A stretch of DNA of 64,000 bases, from the NCBI GenBank assembly GCA_026120035.1, contig JALRME010000014.1:124001-188000 (forward strand), in the 5' to 3' direction. The stretch's first letter is position 1. Every line of letters begins with the position of its first letter. Shown here piece after piece: positions 47,031 through 57,012 of this stretch. A program made the translations under genes and the position numbers. This DNA comes from Coleophoma eucalyptorum. Its lineage: Eukaryota; Ascomycota; Leotiomycetes; Helotiales; Dermateaceae. A model generated the notes under the pieces. That model searched no databases. It was not told the DNA's origin and saw nothing but the letters and a program-made list of their open reading frames with translations.

Positions 47031-47596
47031 GATGCGAATAGTATGCGCCCATTGAAACTTGAGCAAAGTGACTGACTTCACGTCGTTGAAGTGCTGGGGA
47101 AGGGGGCAGGGCAGGGAAAGCAGTTTTGCGCTAGCTCCTTTCTCGGCCTTCATAAGTCGCTTACGAGTTGCACCCACTATGCTTATGATGGACTAAGTGG
47201 CACGTACGAAGGTACGGGAATGAGGAATTGTACATGTATGGCTCACTACGACAAATTCTCCATAACCTTGAGTGGTTCGGGATAGATATTGTCTCTGACG
47301 CTTAGCTTATTCTCAATCATTCTGTGGAGCCGTCCAGAGCTTGTATCGTCAAAGGAACTTCTTGAAGGAGAAATATAGGAGATATTTAATGTCTCTAATT
47401 CCAAGCTTGACGCGGAATCAAATTTTGAAGGCTTTTCATATTAATTTCCATTCCTTCAAATAGGTGAGGTGGTCATAAACGCAGTGTCTAAGTAAAAGAG
47501 AATTCCAAAATTGTTCATTAAGTCTTGGTATGCTGTCTAGGCAGTTTAGTCTTTCTCTGCTATCTATTAATTCAAATCTACCTTACAAAAGTCCCT
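47031..47596. other. intergenic region, MFS transporter 3' end / regulator promoter
   Basis: AT-rich around 47380-47590. Includes the possible 5' extension of the regulator frame up to 47153. Nothing else seen. Confidence 0.55.
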
Positions 47597-49407
47597 CTAT
47601 TTTAACGCCCTTTTCTGCCTTTCATGAAGACCAAAGGCCATTGAAACGATCAAACCAAGACCGCTGAGCCCAATTCCTACATACTGCGCTCCCCTGTAAC
47701 CTTTCAGAATCTCAGAGCGAGTGAGACCACCACCATTGACCTGAATCTCCACCGTGCCTGCGATTCCCAGGCCAATGGAGATGGAGTAATTTATGACAGT
47801 ATTTACTAAAGAAGCTGCAATTCCCTGATGCTCTTTGTGCATAGCATTACTGAGGATGATTGTCGCTGCTGGGAATGACATGTCCCTATCTCTGGTTAGC
47901 GTCTTGATTTTCGAGCCGTGGAATTACACTTACATCCCCCATGGCATAATTATAACAGCCACAAGCGACTGTGACCAGTATGTCTGCCCTAAAGGAGCTG
48001 TAGCAACTAGGATACCGCCAATAGTAAATGCGAGCAAAGCCGCTATCATGACCATGCTGGGCGAGACTTTACTCAGGATAACACCAGTTGTCAAAGCAGC
48101 ACAGAGACCACTAACGGCCGCCGGAGAGAAGGCGCCACTTGCTAGTATTGGGGTAAAGCCACGTAGCTCTTCCATAATCTGGAAAAGATAGTATATCCAC
48201 ACCTAGAAATCCCCATCAGTATTCAAGCTTCATGATGTGTGGACGATATTGATTATGAGTCTCAAGCCTTTAGGCAGAGAAAAAAGTCACTTACTCCGAA
48301 ACTGGCCCATCCTGTCGCGATACATGCCAGAACAAAGCCAGTCTTGCTCGTAAAGACATCAGATGGAAGAAGTGGAAATTCTGCACGGGATTCGATAATG
48401 GCAAAAAGTCCAAGGATGATGCAACCGACAATCAGGAGAACGTAAACATATACTGTAGACCATCCAATGACTGGGCCTTGATTCCACGCAAAGTTGACAA
48501 GCACCAAGCCCGCAACTCCAGCAACCGACCCAGAGACATCAACACGCTTCCACATGCTCACAGAATTGTCAAAGATAGGAGGTGGAGTGTGCGGAATGAC
48601 GAAGAACCCGACTATTGCAAGGAAGACACAAAAGATTCCCATGACCCAGTATGCCCACGGCCACCATGCGAATCGAGCAAAGATTGATGAAAATACAGCT
48701 CCAAGGACAAAGCCTGAAGGAGCAGTAGCACCAAAAATGCTGAAGATCATCTCTTGCTTCCTTCCAGGCTCATAGGTTCGTCCTAGGATAGCAATAGCAT
48801 TTGGCAGACAGAATGCCGGTCCGATTCCTTGAATTGCGCGGCAGCAGTCAAAAAATATGGCGTTGGAGTAGACGCTGAACCCGGCAATGATAGACCATAA
48901 CCCATACCACAGAAACCCAGCGACGAAAAACTTCTTGTGGCCAAATACATCGCCAAGTCGACCTGCAATCAGGATGAAGGTACCGACCGTCAGTGAGTAT
49001 GCTGCGACAAACCAGCTGAGCTGCCCTGGGTTTGTAGTGCCAAAACTTTGGCCAATGATGTGAAGGGGGGCAATTGCTTGGCCTAGTCCAGCTTGAGTGG
49101 TCAATTGCGCCATGCATAGCACAGCTATAAAAATCGTTTCTTGTATCTTGCTCTTTGGCTCCTGAATATGGCTTTGGGTTAATGTCAAATTTGGACGTGA
49201 CGCCGTGGTTTGTGTAGTCTTTTGCCGTTCTAGGTCTATTTCCTCATCTAGTCGAGAGCTTGCATGACTTGGCAAATATGTGCGATTTGGGGATTGCTGC
49301 CCAGAGTCCATTCTCTCATCCAAACAAGATTCGAAACCTGCTTGGGTGGCTGATGATTCATGACTTTGCAGGCTTCGTGAAGGGGAATTCTCGTGATGAT
49401 TGGACAT
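47597..49407 (-). CDS. MFS drug:H+ antiporter, DHA2-type (Atr1/Sge1-like)
   Basis: Proton-coupled multidrug or toxin exporter. Exons 49407-48295, 48202-47934 and 47885-47597; 556 aa. After a ~75-residue hydrophilic N-terminus (Ser/Gln/Arg-rich), the first membrane helix carries IAVLCMAQLTTQAGLGQAI. The motif-A loop is AGRLGDVFGHKKFF after helix 2. RAIQGIGPAFCLPNAIAILG is the motif-B/C region (R-x-x-Q-G). About 14 helices are expected. WASFG|VWIYYLFQ is joined in phase 0 across intron 1, and PWGM|DMSFPAATI across intron 2 in phase 2. The ORF begins upstream with TTG, so the first real ATG is 49407. It is divergent from the MDR oxidoreductase across 465 bp and downstream of no other pump. Substrate unknown. 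Confidence 0.92.
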
Positions 49408-49872
49408 GCTCAAGTAGTCTCCTGGACCAGGGGTTCTTTAGGGAGTCCCTTCGTATTTTGGCGACGTGCAGCTTTGGCTGTCGCTTACCAAACAGGCAGG
49501 TTTGAGGATATGGGAGGTGGAAATGTTGTAATGACAGAATTTCGTACAATGTTTGGGGGTTATATTATAGTATCAGATGTAAGGAATAGCCATGGCGGCA
49601 TTGAAGAACTTTAGAATGAAAGCAATGGTGAGTTTTTGTAAATCGAAACCATTTGCGGCTTGGAGCTCCGCAATACCCACCCGCAGTCCGCTCGCTCCGC
49701 TCCAGAAGTCCGCAGCGGGCCGCAATTCTTCCAGGTGATTAAGCATTGACTTGTTAGTAATCTACACGCAGAAGCCATTGCATCAGTGCCTAACATCGAC
49801 GGCTTTATATGAGGCGTTCTCCTAGTAGGACTTTGAAGATGGAACTCAGTTGTTTTGTGAATCAATCTAAAA
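49408..49872. other. divergent promoter, MFS transporter / MDR oxidoreductase
   Basis: 465-bp shared upstream region. CGG-type half-sites for Zn2Cys6 factors are plausible in the GC-rich part around 49680-49740 (CCGCAG/CCGCTC/CGGGCCGC), but I cannot single out a pair. Confidence 0.4.
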
Positions 49873-50844
49873 ATGGCGACGATGAAAGCAATCAGACTTG
49901 TGCGAGAGAGCCCCGAGTTGGCCCCTAAGATATTGCTTGAAACGGTAGCAAAGCCAGAACTTATCGAGAACCATGTCTTGGTGAAAGTCCATGCTTCTGC
50001 AGTCCATCCGAGTGATGTGATGAATGCTCTCGGTGCATTCGGACTCACCAAATTTCCACGAATTCCGGGTCGGGATTTCTCAGGAGTCATCGTGGAAGGA
50101 CCTGCAGACCGCATTGGCGAGGAAGTCTATGGAACAAGCGGTTTCACGCACGCCTTCTCCCAGGACGGTTTCCACGCAGAATATTGTCTGGTTCACAAAG
50201 ATGCTGTGGCACCGAAACCAAAAAGCCTCTCCTTCACGCAAGCAGCTTGTATTGGAGTCCCGTTCACAACGGCAGCTTTGACATTGCAAAAAGCAAGAGC
50301 AACGCCGTCGGACACGGTCATGGTTCTTGGGGCTTCTGGTGCTGTTGGATCTGCGGTCGTGCAGCTTGCAAAGAGCAAGTGCTGCCGTGTGATACAAGTA
50401 TCAAGGAGTGATGTGAGCGACATCAACTCGGCCAAGGATCCAGAACTCGCCAGTGCCGCATCGTTGACGGACAATCATGGTGTCAATATCGTCGTGGATA
50501 CTGTTGGTCAACCAGGTTTAACAAGTAATGCGGTAAAAAGGCTTGCACAAGGAGGCCGTCTGGCTTTTATCGCTGCTCCAAAATCCGGGTCCACGGAGCT
50601 GAGCATCGACATGCTGCAGTTCTATCGGGAAGAGAAGACGCTTATAGGGTGCAACTCTCTCAAGTACTCGGTGCAGGAGATGGCAGGTCAGATGAGAGAG
50701 ATGAAGGACCATTTCGACAATGGCCATCTGAAGGGGCCAGTTGAAGGAGAGTGGACATCTGTGAATCTGGAAAATGCGGTTGCAGCATACGAGAATGCAA
50801 TCAACAAGCGGAGCAAGGAAAAGTATGTTATCGTTATGGGTTGA
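49873..50844 (+). CDS. MDR-superfamily NAD(P)H-dependent oxidoreductase (quinone oxidoreductase/enoyl reductase-like)
   Basis: Single exon, 323 aa, the usual length for zinc-free medium-chain reductases. The GroES-like N-terminal domain has VLVKVHASAVHPSDVM and FPRIPGRDFSGVIVEG. The Rossmann domain has VMVLGASGAVGSAVVQLAKS, a GxSGxVG-type NADPH fingerprint, and later VVDTVGQPGL and GGRLAFIAAP. The catalytic Zn ligands of alcohol dehydrogenases are absent, so reduction of a quinone or enone is likelier than alcohol oxidation. The substrate cannot be named. The start ATGGCGACG has no upstream in-frame alternative worth preferring. Its divergent pairing with an MFS pump suggests a shared detoxification or metabolite role. 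Confidence 0.9.
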   Translation: MATMKAIRLVRESPELAPKILLETVAKPELIENHVLVKVHASAVHPSDVMNALGAFGLTKFPRIPGRDFSGVIVEGPADRIGEEVYGTSGFTHAFSQDGFHAEYCLVHKDAVAPKPKSLSFTQAACIGVPFTTAALTLQKARATPSDTVMVLGASGAVGSAVVQLAKSKCCRVIQVSRSDVSDINSAKDPELASAASLTDNHGVNIVVDTVGQPGLTSNAVKRLAQGGRLAFIAAPKSGSTELSIDMLQFYREEKTLIGCNSLKYSVQEMAGQMREMKDHFDNGHLKGPVEGEWTSVNLENAVAAYENAINKRSKEKYVIVMG

Positions 50845-51041
50845 GCTCATTTTGGTTGCCTTTTCCTTTTTCATTCATGTAAAAAATGTTATCCCATCCT
50901 CTGAAAGAAGGATGATACAAAGGCGTGAGGAATATTTTAAATTTTCCATTAGACAGTCCCTGTTATCCATCAATGCACCAAAGATCCACGCAGAAAACGT
51001 ACATTCCCGCCATCAAAAGAATATCATCATACTGCACAATT

Positions 51042-51979
51042 TTACAGCTTCGCCTTCTCGCTCTCTTTCAAAGCCCATTCAATCAACCTCTTCTTCCTCA
51101 TCTCCACCCCGGCCCTCGGCGACCTCCCATCCACATATCCCATAAAGTCATGCGTGCTAAACCCCATCAACTTCAACAACTCTTTAGGAACCTGATCCAA
51201 ATCCTCCCAGCCCATCGCAACAGTCATATTCTCGAAGGTGCGGATCCAGGGCTGGCAATACTGGATGGTCAAGCTACGGCGGGTGTGCGAGGAGGTATTG
51301 GCGCCACCACTATGATAGAGAGTATTGAGGAAGTAGACCATGCTACCGGCAGGCATGATGGCCGGGACCATCTCAGAACGGGTTGGTACTCGGGAGTCCG
51401 ACCAGAGATGAGAGCCTGGGATTATTGTAGTCGCTCCGTTGGTAGATGTGAAGTCATCTAGAGCTACCATCGTACCCTATATATAGCCTCAGTGAGAAAA
51501 CCATAATATGCATCTCATACGAATTCAAATACACCAGCAAATCAAGAGAAAACTCACAATCCCCATCAATGGCCTCGGTCGCGGCAAAGCAATAAGGCCA
51601 TCGTCAGTATGGATTTCCTGTTCTTTAGCGCCCGGTTCAATATTAACCGTGTGAAAGCTGGTCAGCAAGTAATTTTCCTGCAAGAAGTAGTCATTCAGCT
51701 TCAAGACGGTCGGATGAATAGGGAAGCAGTCAAAGGCGCGAGATTTATCAGGCAAGGCATAGATGCGGCGGGTGTTGAATCCTTCAAAGGCATTGCGACC
51801 ACCTTGAGATGCTGGTCCGGATGCTTGCTCGCTCTCTAGACGATCGAGCTCCGAGAGGGCGTGTGATACTTGCTGTTGGGTGTAAATAGAGGGTAGGATC
51901 ACGTAGCCGTGCTCTACGACGTGCTTGATCAGCGGTTCTATTGATTGTGAAGTTGGACCTGGCAGGAAGGTTGTGCCAT
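51042..51979 (-). CDS. phytanoyl-CoA dioxygenase (PhyH) family Fe(II)/2-oxoglutarate oxygenase, 5' end probably frameshifted
   Basis: 2OG-dependent hydroxylase. Exon B (51476-51042) and the body of exon A (to 51558, intron GTGAGT...TATATAG) are sound. The metal triad is HTDD (His and Asp in QEIHTDDGL) and a distal His in SSHTRRSLTIQY, whose Arg would bind 2-oxoglutarate. The PhyH core GYVILPSIYTQQQVSHALSE is intact. Upstream, the frame stays open past 52000 but has no ATG. The only sensible ATG (51979-51977, MAQPSCQVQ...) is one base out of frame, and inserting one base near 51945 would join it to QSIEPLIKHVVEHGYV. So either a 1-nt deletion (real or error) or an unseen 5' exon. About 300 aa if repaired, normal for the family. 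Confidence 0.75.
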
Positions 51980-52520
51980 GTCCAAGTTGGACGCGGTTTT
52001 GGACTTTGTTCGATCTCAGGTATGGCTTTGTGAAGGAAGTCTTTCACGGTGAGCGAATGTTTGCCGAGGCCGGGAGCTACACACCATCTTTCTGCTTTAA
52101 TGTCCAAAATACTGACGATGATATTTACGGGCCAACGTTTAAACCTTTCGATTTATTTCTTGTGCAATAGTTTTTAAGTGAGATATCATGTCTTAGGTAA
52201 TCTGACTTGACTATAATCGGACGGGAACTAAATGCGGGGGTTATATGACGCCCTGTGAATGTTTACCTCGGTCCTGGAGCATCAGATCATTTTACAAACA
52301 AAAAACCATAAATATAGATTTTTAATATAATCAACGAAATAATCCTTAATAAATGAGAGTAAGAAATCAAAAAGGAGCATTAAAAAACTAGTGGCTCCCA
52401 AAGTGGATGAAGGGGTATTTGTTACAATCCGTTTGGGCCCGAATTACCAGAATCAGACTCCAAGATATATGATGAACCATCTCAAGAACTCTTTGAATCG
52501 AGAAACACCCTTATATTTGC
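51980..52520. other. intergenic region between the PhyH gene and the WSC-oxidase
   Basis: Tail-to-head spacing of two minus-strand genes, AT-rich at 52290-52390. The open frame of the PhyH gene continues into its first ~180 bp without a start codon. Confidence 0.5.
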
Positions 52521-55500
52521 TCAAACTGGACCGATGCCGGGGTTTGAGAAGGTTGGCAGCTTTGGCCAATCTCCCAAGCCTGCTGGGTCACCACCAATTC
52601 TGACAAAGATGCCAACTGAAGGCGTTGGACCATCGAGGACGAATAACTGGTACCAGCCTGGTGGACAAGTATGTCCATCAGGAGGGGCTGTCACGGTACA
52701 TGTGTTTCCGACACAGGACACAGCTGGGAAAAGTGTTCTCTGGCCCATAGAATTTCCATGGGTGCTCACCACAGATCCGAGTAAGGAAACGCGCAAACTG
52801 GCGGTAGAACCCGAGGTGATTGTGAAAGTGTATGAATTTCCATAAGCCCAGTCTGTACTGGCCATTGTGAAGGTAGGTCTAGGCAATCCTGAAAGTAAGT
52901 ACGGTGGAGAAAACACCTCGACACGATATTCTTCTGGCCAAAAGTTTGGATCATTTGGATCATCTTGTGGGTCCGACCCAGAGACCATAACTCGACCGTC
53001 AAGAAGCGTAATAGCTTCTGAATGGTATAGACGTGCTACTGTAGTATTTGCCATGACGCTAATTCTTTGGTTGACAGGCTTGGTAGGATCATAGAGTAGT
53101 GCATTGAAATTGGGATCGTAAGCGAGCCCAAAGCCAGCAACTCCGTGTTGAGCACCGTTCAAAATCAAATAAGTTCCGTCAGGGAGTGCAGAGATGCAGG
53201 GCATGACTCGTCGAGATGGCTGGTTGAAAGTTAGAAAATCTCTATAAAAATATGGCTGACAAGCTAAAGAAAGATTCACAACATACCATTCTCTCAATAG
53301 TCCATACAGGATTTGCAGCCTCAGGCTGTGTAGAAACACAATTGTCGATAGCACTTCCAGCACCAGGAGTAGAACCACCACAGATTAATATGGTCATAGG
53401 CTCAGTATATGGCGCATGTTGAGGTAGGGTGACCATTGTTCCCTCAAGTTGGTAAGATCTACCGCCAGCGGGGTCATTGACCGCTCCAGGGATAGGGGGT
53501 AGTGTCTTGATCGTTTTGAAAGTCTTGTCGTCCAAAATTCTTGCCTCGTTGTAATAAGCCATGAAAATACCGGAAGGAACGATTGTTACAAACGGGTATA
53601 GATTGAATGGCGCTGTTCGCTCAAGGAAGTCAAGGTATACTGTGGTATTTGAGTAGCCACTGCTGGTGGTTGTATCTTTAACACCAGTGGGGGGCAAAAG
53701 CTCCATAGTAGGCTGTACTTTGTCGTTCTGGCCAATCTCTCCCCCAACTATCGCTATGCTGCCGTTTGCAAGTATCAAGGCGGAAGGATACCATCTAGGA
53801 ACTTGCAGTTGAAGATTCTGAGAGTCTTCAACCCATTCGTTCTTTCCCTTGACACCGGCTGATCCATCCGGCCAGTAAAGTCTAATACCAAAGTTCGACG
53901 CTCCAGACCAGCCTCCAACAGTGAGTTGACGTCCACCTCTATCTGGAAGGGTCAGACCGGCCGAGCAAAAGACATCGGTTTGAAATCCATTCATTGTGCG
54001 CCATGCGGCATCGAAGTTGCTGATTTGTGACAAATCCAGTTCGTATGCGCCAGTACCGTTTGGCTCGCCTGTACCAGCCTTTTCAACGAAAGTTACCTTT
54101 CCAGTAATTACTTGCGATGTGATGAGTGGGACGGTAACACCTCCAATTAGCAGCTCATACTTGCCAGCTTTGTCGCCAGAGGGGAAATCCCAGGTAGTTA
54201 GTGGCTTCGTACCATTATAGGAGTACCATGAGAGACGATCACCAGCCCCACATAAGTGTTGTGGATCACCCGAACAAATCGAACTGCATTGGGATTCATC
54301 AACAAGTTGTGGAGTTCTGCTTCGAGTATAGCCGCCGGCTGCCGAGGGTGCTGAAGCGGTGTATATATTCTGGGTATCGCCACAAACTGTTGGAATTAGA
54401 ATTTGAAATAGCTAGTCTGAAAGTCACTGCTTACAGCATTCACTTCCATAAGATAACCCGGCTGCATTATACCCATAAAGTTCACATTTTGCAATGCAGT
54501 TCGGGATTGTATTATTCGTTGGGTCATTGATCATGTAAGGGAAAGTGCTAATGGCCTCATTCGGATCTTCTTTGGAGGGAATATTGTCCCTAGAGTTTGT
54601 CAGCACTGACTCCAGAAATGTTTTCAAAAGATTCAAAGGCTCTTACTCGAGGCACCCGGAGTACTTCCAGTTTGGTGGGAGACTTGATGTCATGGCTTCA
54701 GGGGGTTGATAGATCTGAGGCTCTCCAATAGAGTATACATTCATCCTACTGCCAGCACCACAGGTCTCTGCAGAATTACCTGGACATTGAAAGCTGCAAT
54801 CAGCTTGGTTTGATGCCATACTTCCTCCATTGTAGATAAAGTTATCGCAGAAGCATTGTGTGCTATATTCAACGCCTGCAATAGTTTATCCAGCGTTTGC
54901 GCAAGCTGTGGCGCAAGTTTCTGGAGTGTTTTGTTGGTTGTCTGGCAGCTGGTGGTTCAGGATACGTCCATTAGTACCATCAACCCAACAGCCCTGTGAG
55001 GTGAACCCTGAGGGAAGTTCAGTCTCTGCAGGTGACGTGGTTGTCGGTTGAACTGAAGTAGTTCCAGCTGCTGCATTCGAGCTGCTGATTGTACCATTGA
55101 GTTGGTAGGTTGTGAGACGATTGCCTGCACCACAGTACTCGAATGAATCAGATGGACAGGTGAATGAGCAGTCTGAGTCTGGAGCAATGGCTGAACCAGC
55201 TCCGAATGAATTTCCGCAGTAACACTGGGTTTAGTTAGATTATATTGGGAACAACTTTTACAGGAAACTTACCTCCCTACCATACTCGACACCCCAGTAG
55301 GTATAACCCTGACAGCTCTGACTGCAAAGTTCTAGCGTCATAGCATCATTTGGGTGTGCAGCACCGCTGAAGGTTCTGATGTTTGTGGCTTCAGTGTAGC
55401 AGCCAATATAATTATACTGGCCAATAGATGGCACCACTCCAAGCGCGGTCCTTGAAGGAATAGCGCTTAACGTTGTGTATGATGAACTACTGGAAAGGCT

Positions 55501-57012
55501 GGATAGTTCTGTTGAGGTTGTGCTATATACTGAACTAGAGCTAGAGCTGGATGATTTTGTTGAAGTTGTTCTATATACTGAGGTGGAGCTGGCGTTAGAT
55601 GAAGATTTAGATGTACTAGTGCTGCTCGTGTTAGATGCCGATTTAGACGTACTCATGCTGCTTGTACTGGATGACGACCTGGATGTGCTCATACTGCTGG
55701 AACTGGACGATGATTTGGACGGGCTCACGCTACTAGAGCTGGATGGAGACTTAGATATACTCATGCTGGATGTTGATTTGGATGTGTTCGTGCTGCTGGA
55801 GCTGGATGAAGACTTAGAAGTGCTCGTGCTGGAGGACGATTTAGATGTGCTTGTGTTTCTAGAGCTTGATGAAGACTTAGATGTACTCGTGCTACTGGAG
55901 CTCGACGAAGACTTAGATGTGCTTATGGTAGAGGACGATTTAGATATGCTCGTGGTTCTGGAGCTTGATGAAGATTTAGATGTGCCCGTGCTGGATGACA
56001 ATTTGGACGTGCTGGATGACGATATGCTTGAGCTACGAGAACTTGACGAAGATTTAGAGGAACTTAAGATTGAGCTCAAACTGGTGGACTTGGTGCTACT
56101 TTTGAAAATTGAGGACGAAGTGGTGCTGGTTGAAGAAACCTTGGAAGTTGTGCTCGTAGTCGTGTAAAGGGGGAGAGTAACAGTGTGGTTAAAATCGTAA
56201 ACACTTAGACGACCAGAACCGCCACAATACTCGCTCAGGTTTCCATTGCACAATTTGTTGCATCCAGAAACTCCCTCGGGCGCAAGAGTTCCTCCATTCA
56301 TAATGGAAGAGGAGCACCAGCATTGTCCCCCCTGCTCGACACCGGCCAGGCCGTATCCGTTCTGATGGCAAGCAGTTGTGCAAGCAGACACGGTCATGTT
56401 CGTCGAGCCTCCCACGGTACCAACTCCATTTGGAAGTGTTCGACCGTTACTTCCTTCAGTGTAGCAACCAGCAAAAGCCCATGAATTGTTACCCGGGTTG
56501 GTCTGTGGTCCGGTAGTATTGCTCCAGAACATGTTCAATCTACTAGGTCCTCCACAAGGTTGTGTTGAATTTCCTACACAAGCAGACGAACAATCTGAGG
56601 TAGGAGCTTGAGATGCAGTACTCGTAATATTCATACCACAATGACACTCATCTGAAAGCTCCGTACCAGCATATGTGAAGCCTTTGGTCGTACAGTAGTC
56701 GATGCACGAATCAGAAGTCATCTTGGCCTGATCAGTATACCCACCACCGGACAGTGTTCGGCCAACGTCGCTAAAGTGTGTTAGCAACAATGTTCGCATG
56801 GGACACAAGAATCTTACGTATAACATCCTAAACTCAACCAAGAACCGGGTAGCTTTGAAGGAACGCTTAAAGATCTTTCAATTATATAAGAATGAGTGGT
56901 AGTGGCCTGATGGATGTTAGCAGAGGGACATATGAATAGACCACTTCCCTATACTCACGGCTGAAACCACCATCAATGCTTGAAAAACATTGCGGGAAGA
57001 TAACTTCACCAT
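52521..57012 (-). CDS. WSC-domain copper radical oxidase (glyoxal oxidase, AA5_1), in-frame stop inside WSC4
   Basis: Extracellular H2O2-producing oxidase tethered by carbohydrate-binding WSC domains. Exons 57012-56959, 56906-56818, 56770-55273, 55224-54647, 54589-54435, 54386-53287 and 53219-52521; 1390 codons. Signal peptide ([11 protein letters not shown]), then WSC1 ([14 protein letters not shown]), WSC2 ([14 protein letters not shown]), a ~240-residue Ser linker (STSKSSSS repeats), WSC3 ([14 protein letters not shown]), WSC4 ([14 protein letters not shown]) and WSC5 ([14 protein letters not shown]). The oxidase follows from about 54240: DVFCSAG Cys cross-linking to Tyr of VPRWYPSAL, copper ligands in LYHSEA and [14 protein letters not shown] at 54888-54886 replaces the expected aromatic residue in CANAG(Y)TIAGVEY. 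The oxidase half would not be made unless the stop is an error, read through, or removed by an in-frame 90-nt intron (54965-54876). Confidence 0.85.
55470..56170 (-). repeat. Ser-rich low-complexity coding repeat in the WSC-oxidase linker
   Basis: About 700 nt encoding [14 protein letters not shown] repeats between WSC2 and WSC3. Units of 24-33 nt with synonymous variation (AGC/TCC/TCT mixing). It produces an Asp/Leu-rich shadow frame on the other strand. Confidence 0.8.

Noticed and set aside
47031..47177. Longer N-terminus for the Zn2Cys6 regulator starting at GTG 47177 or ATG 47153
   Set aside because: GTG is not a normal nuclear start, and the added residues are unlike the family. ATG 47030 is preferred, although 47153 cannot be excluded.
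55475..56167. Asp/Leu-rich 230-codon plus-strand frame
   Set aside because: Shadow of the Ser linker of the WSC-oxidase (SSS codons read in reverse).
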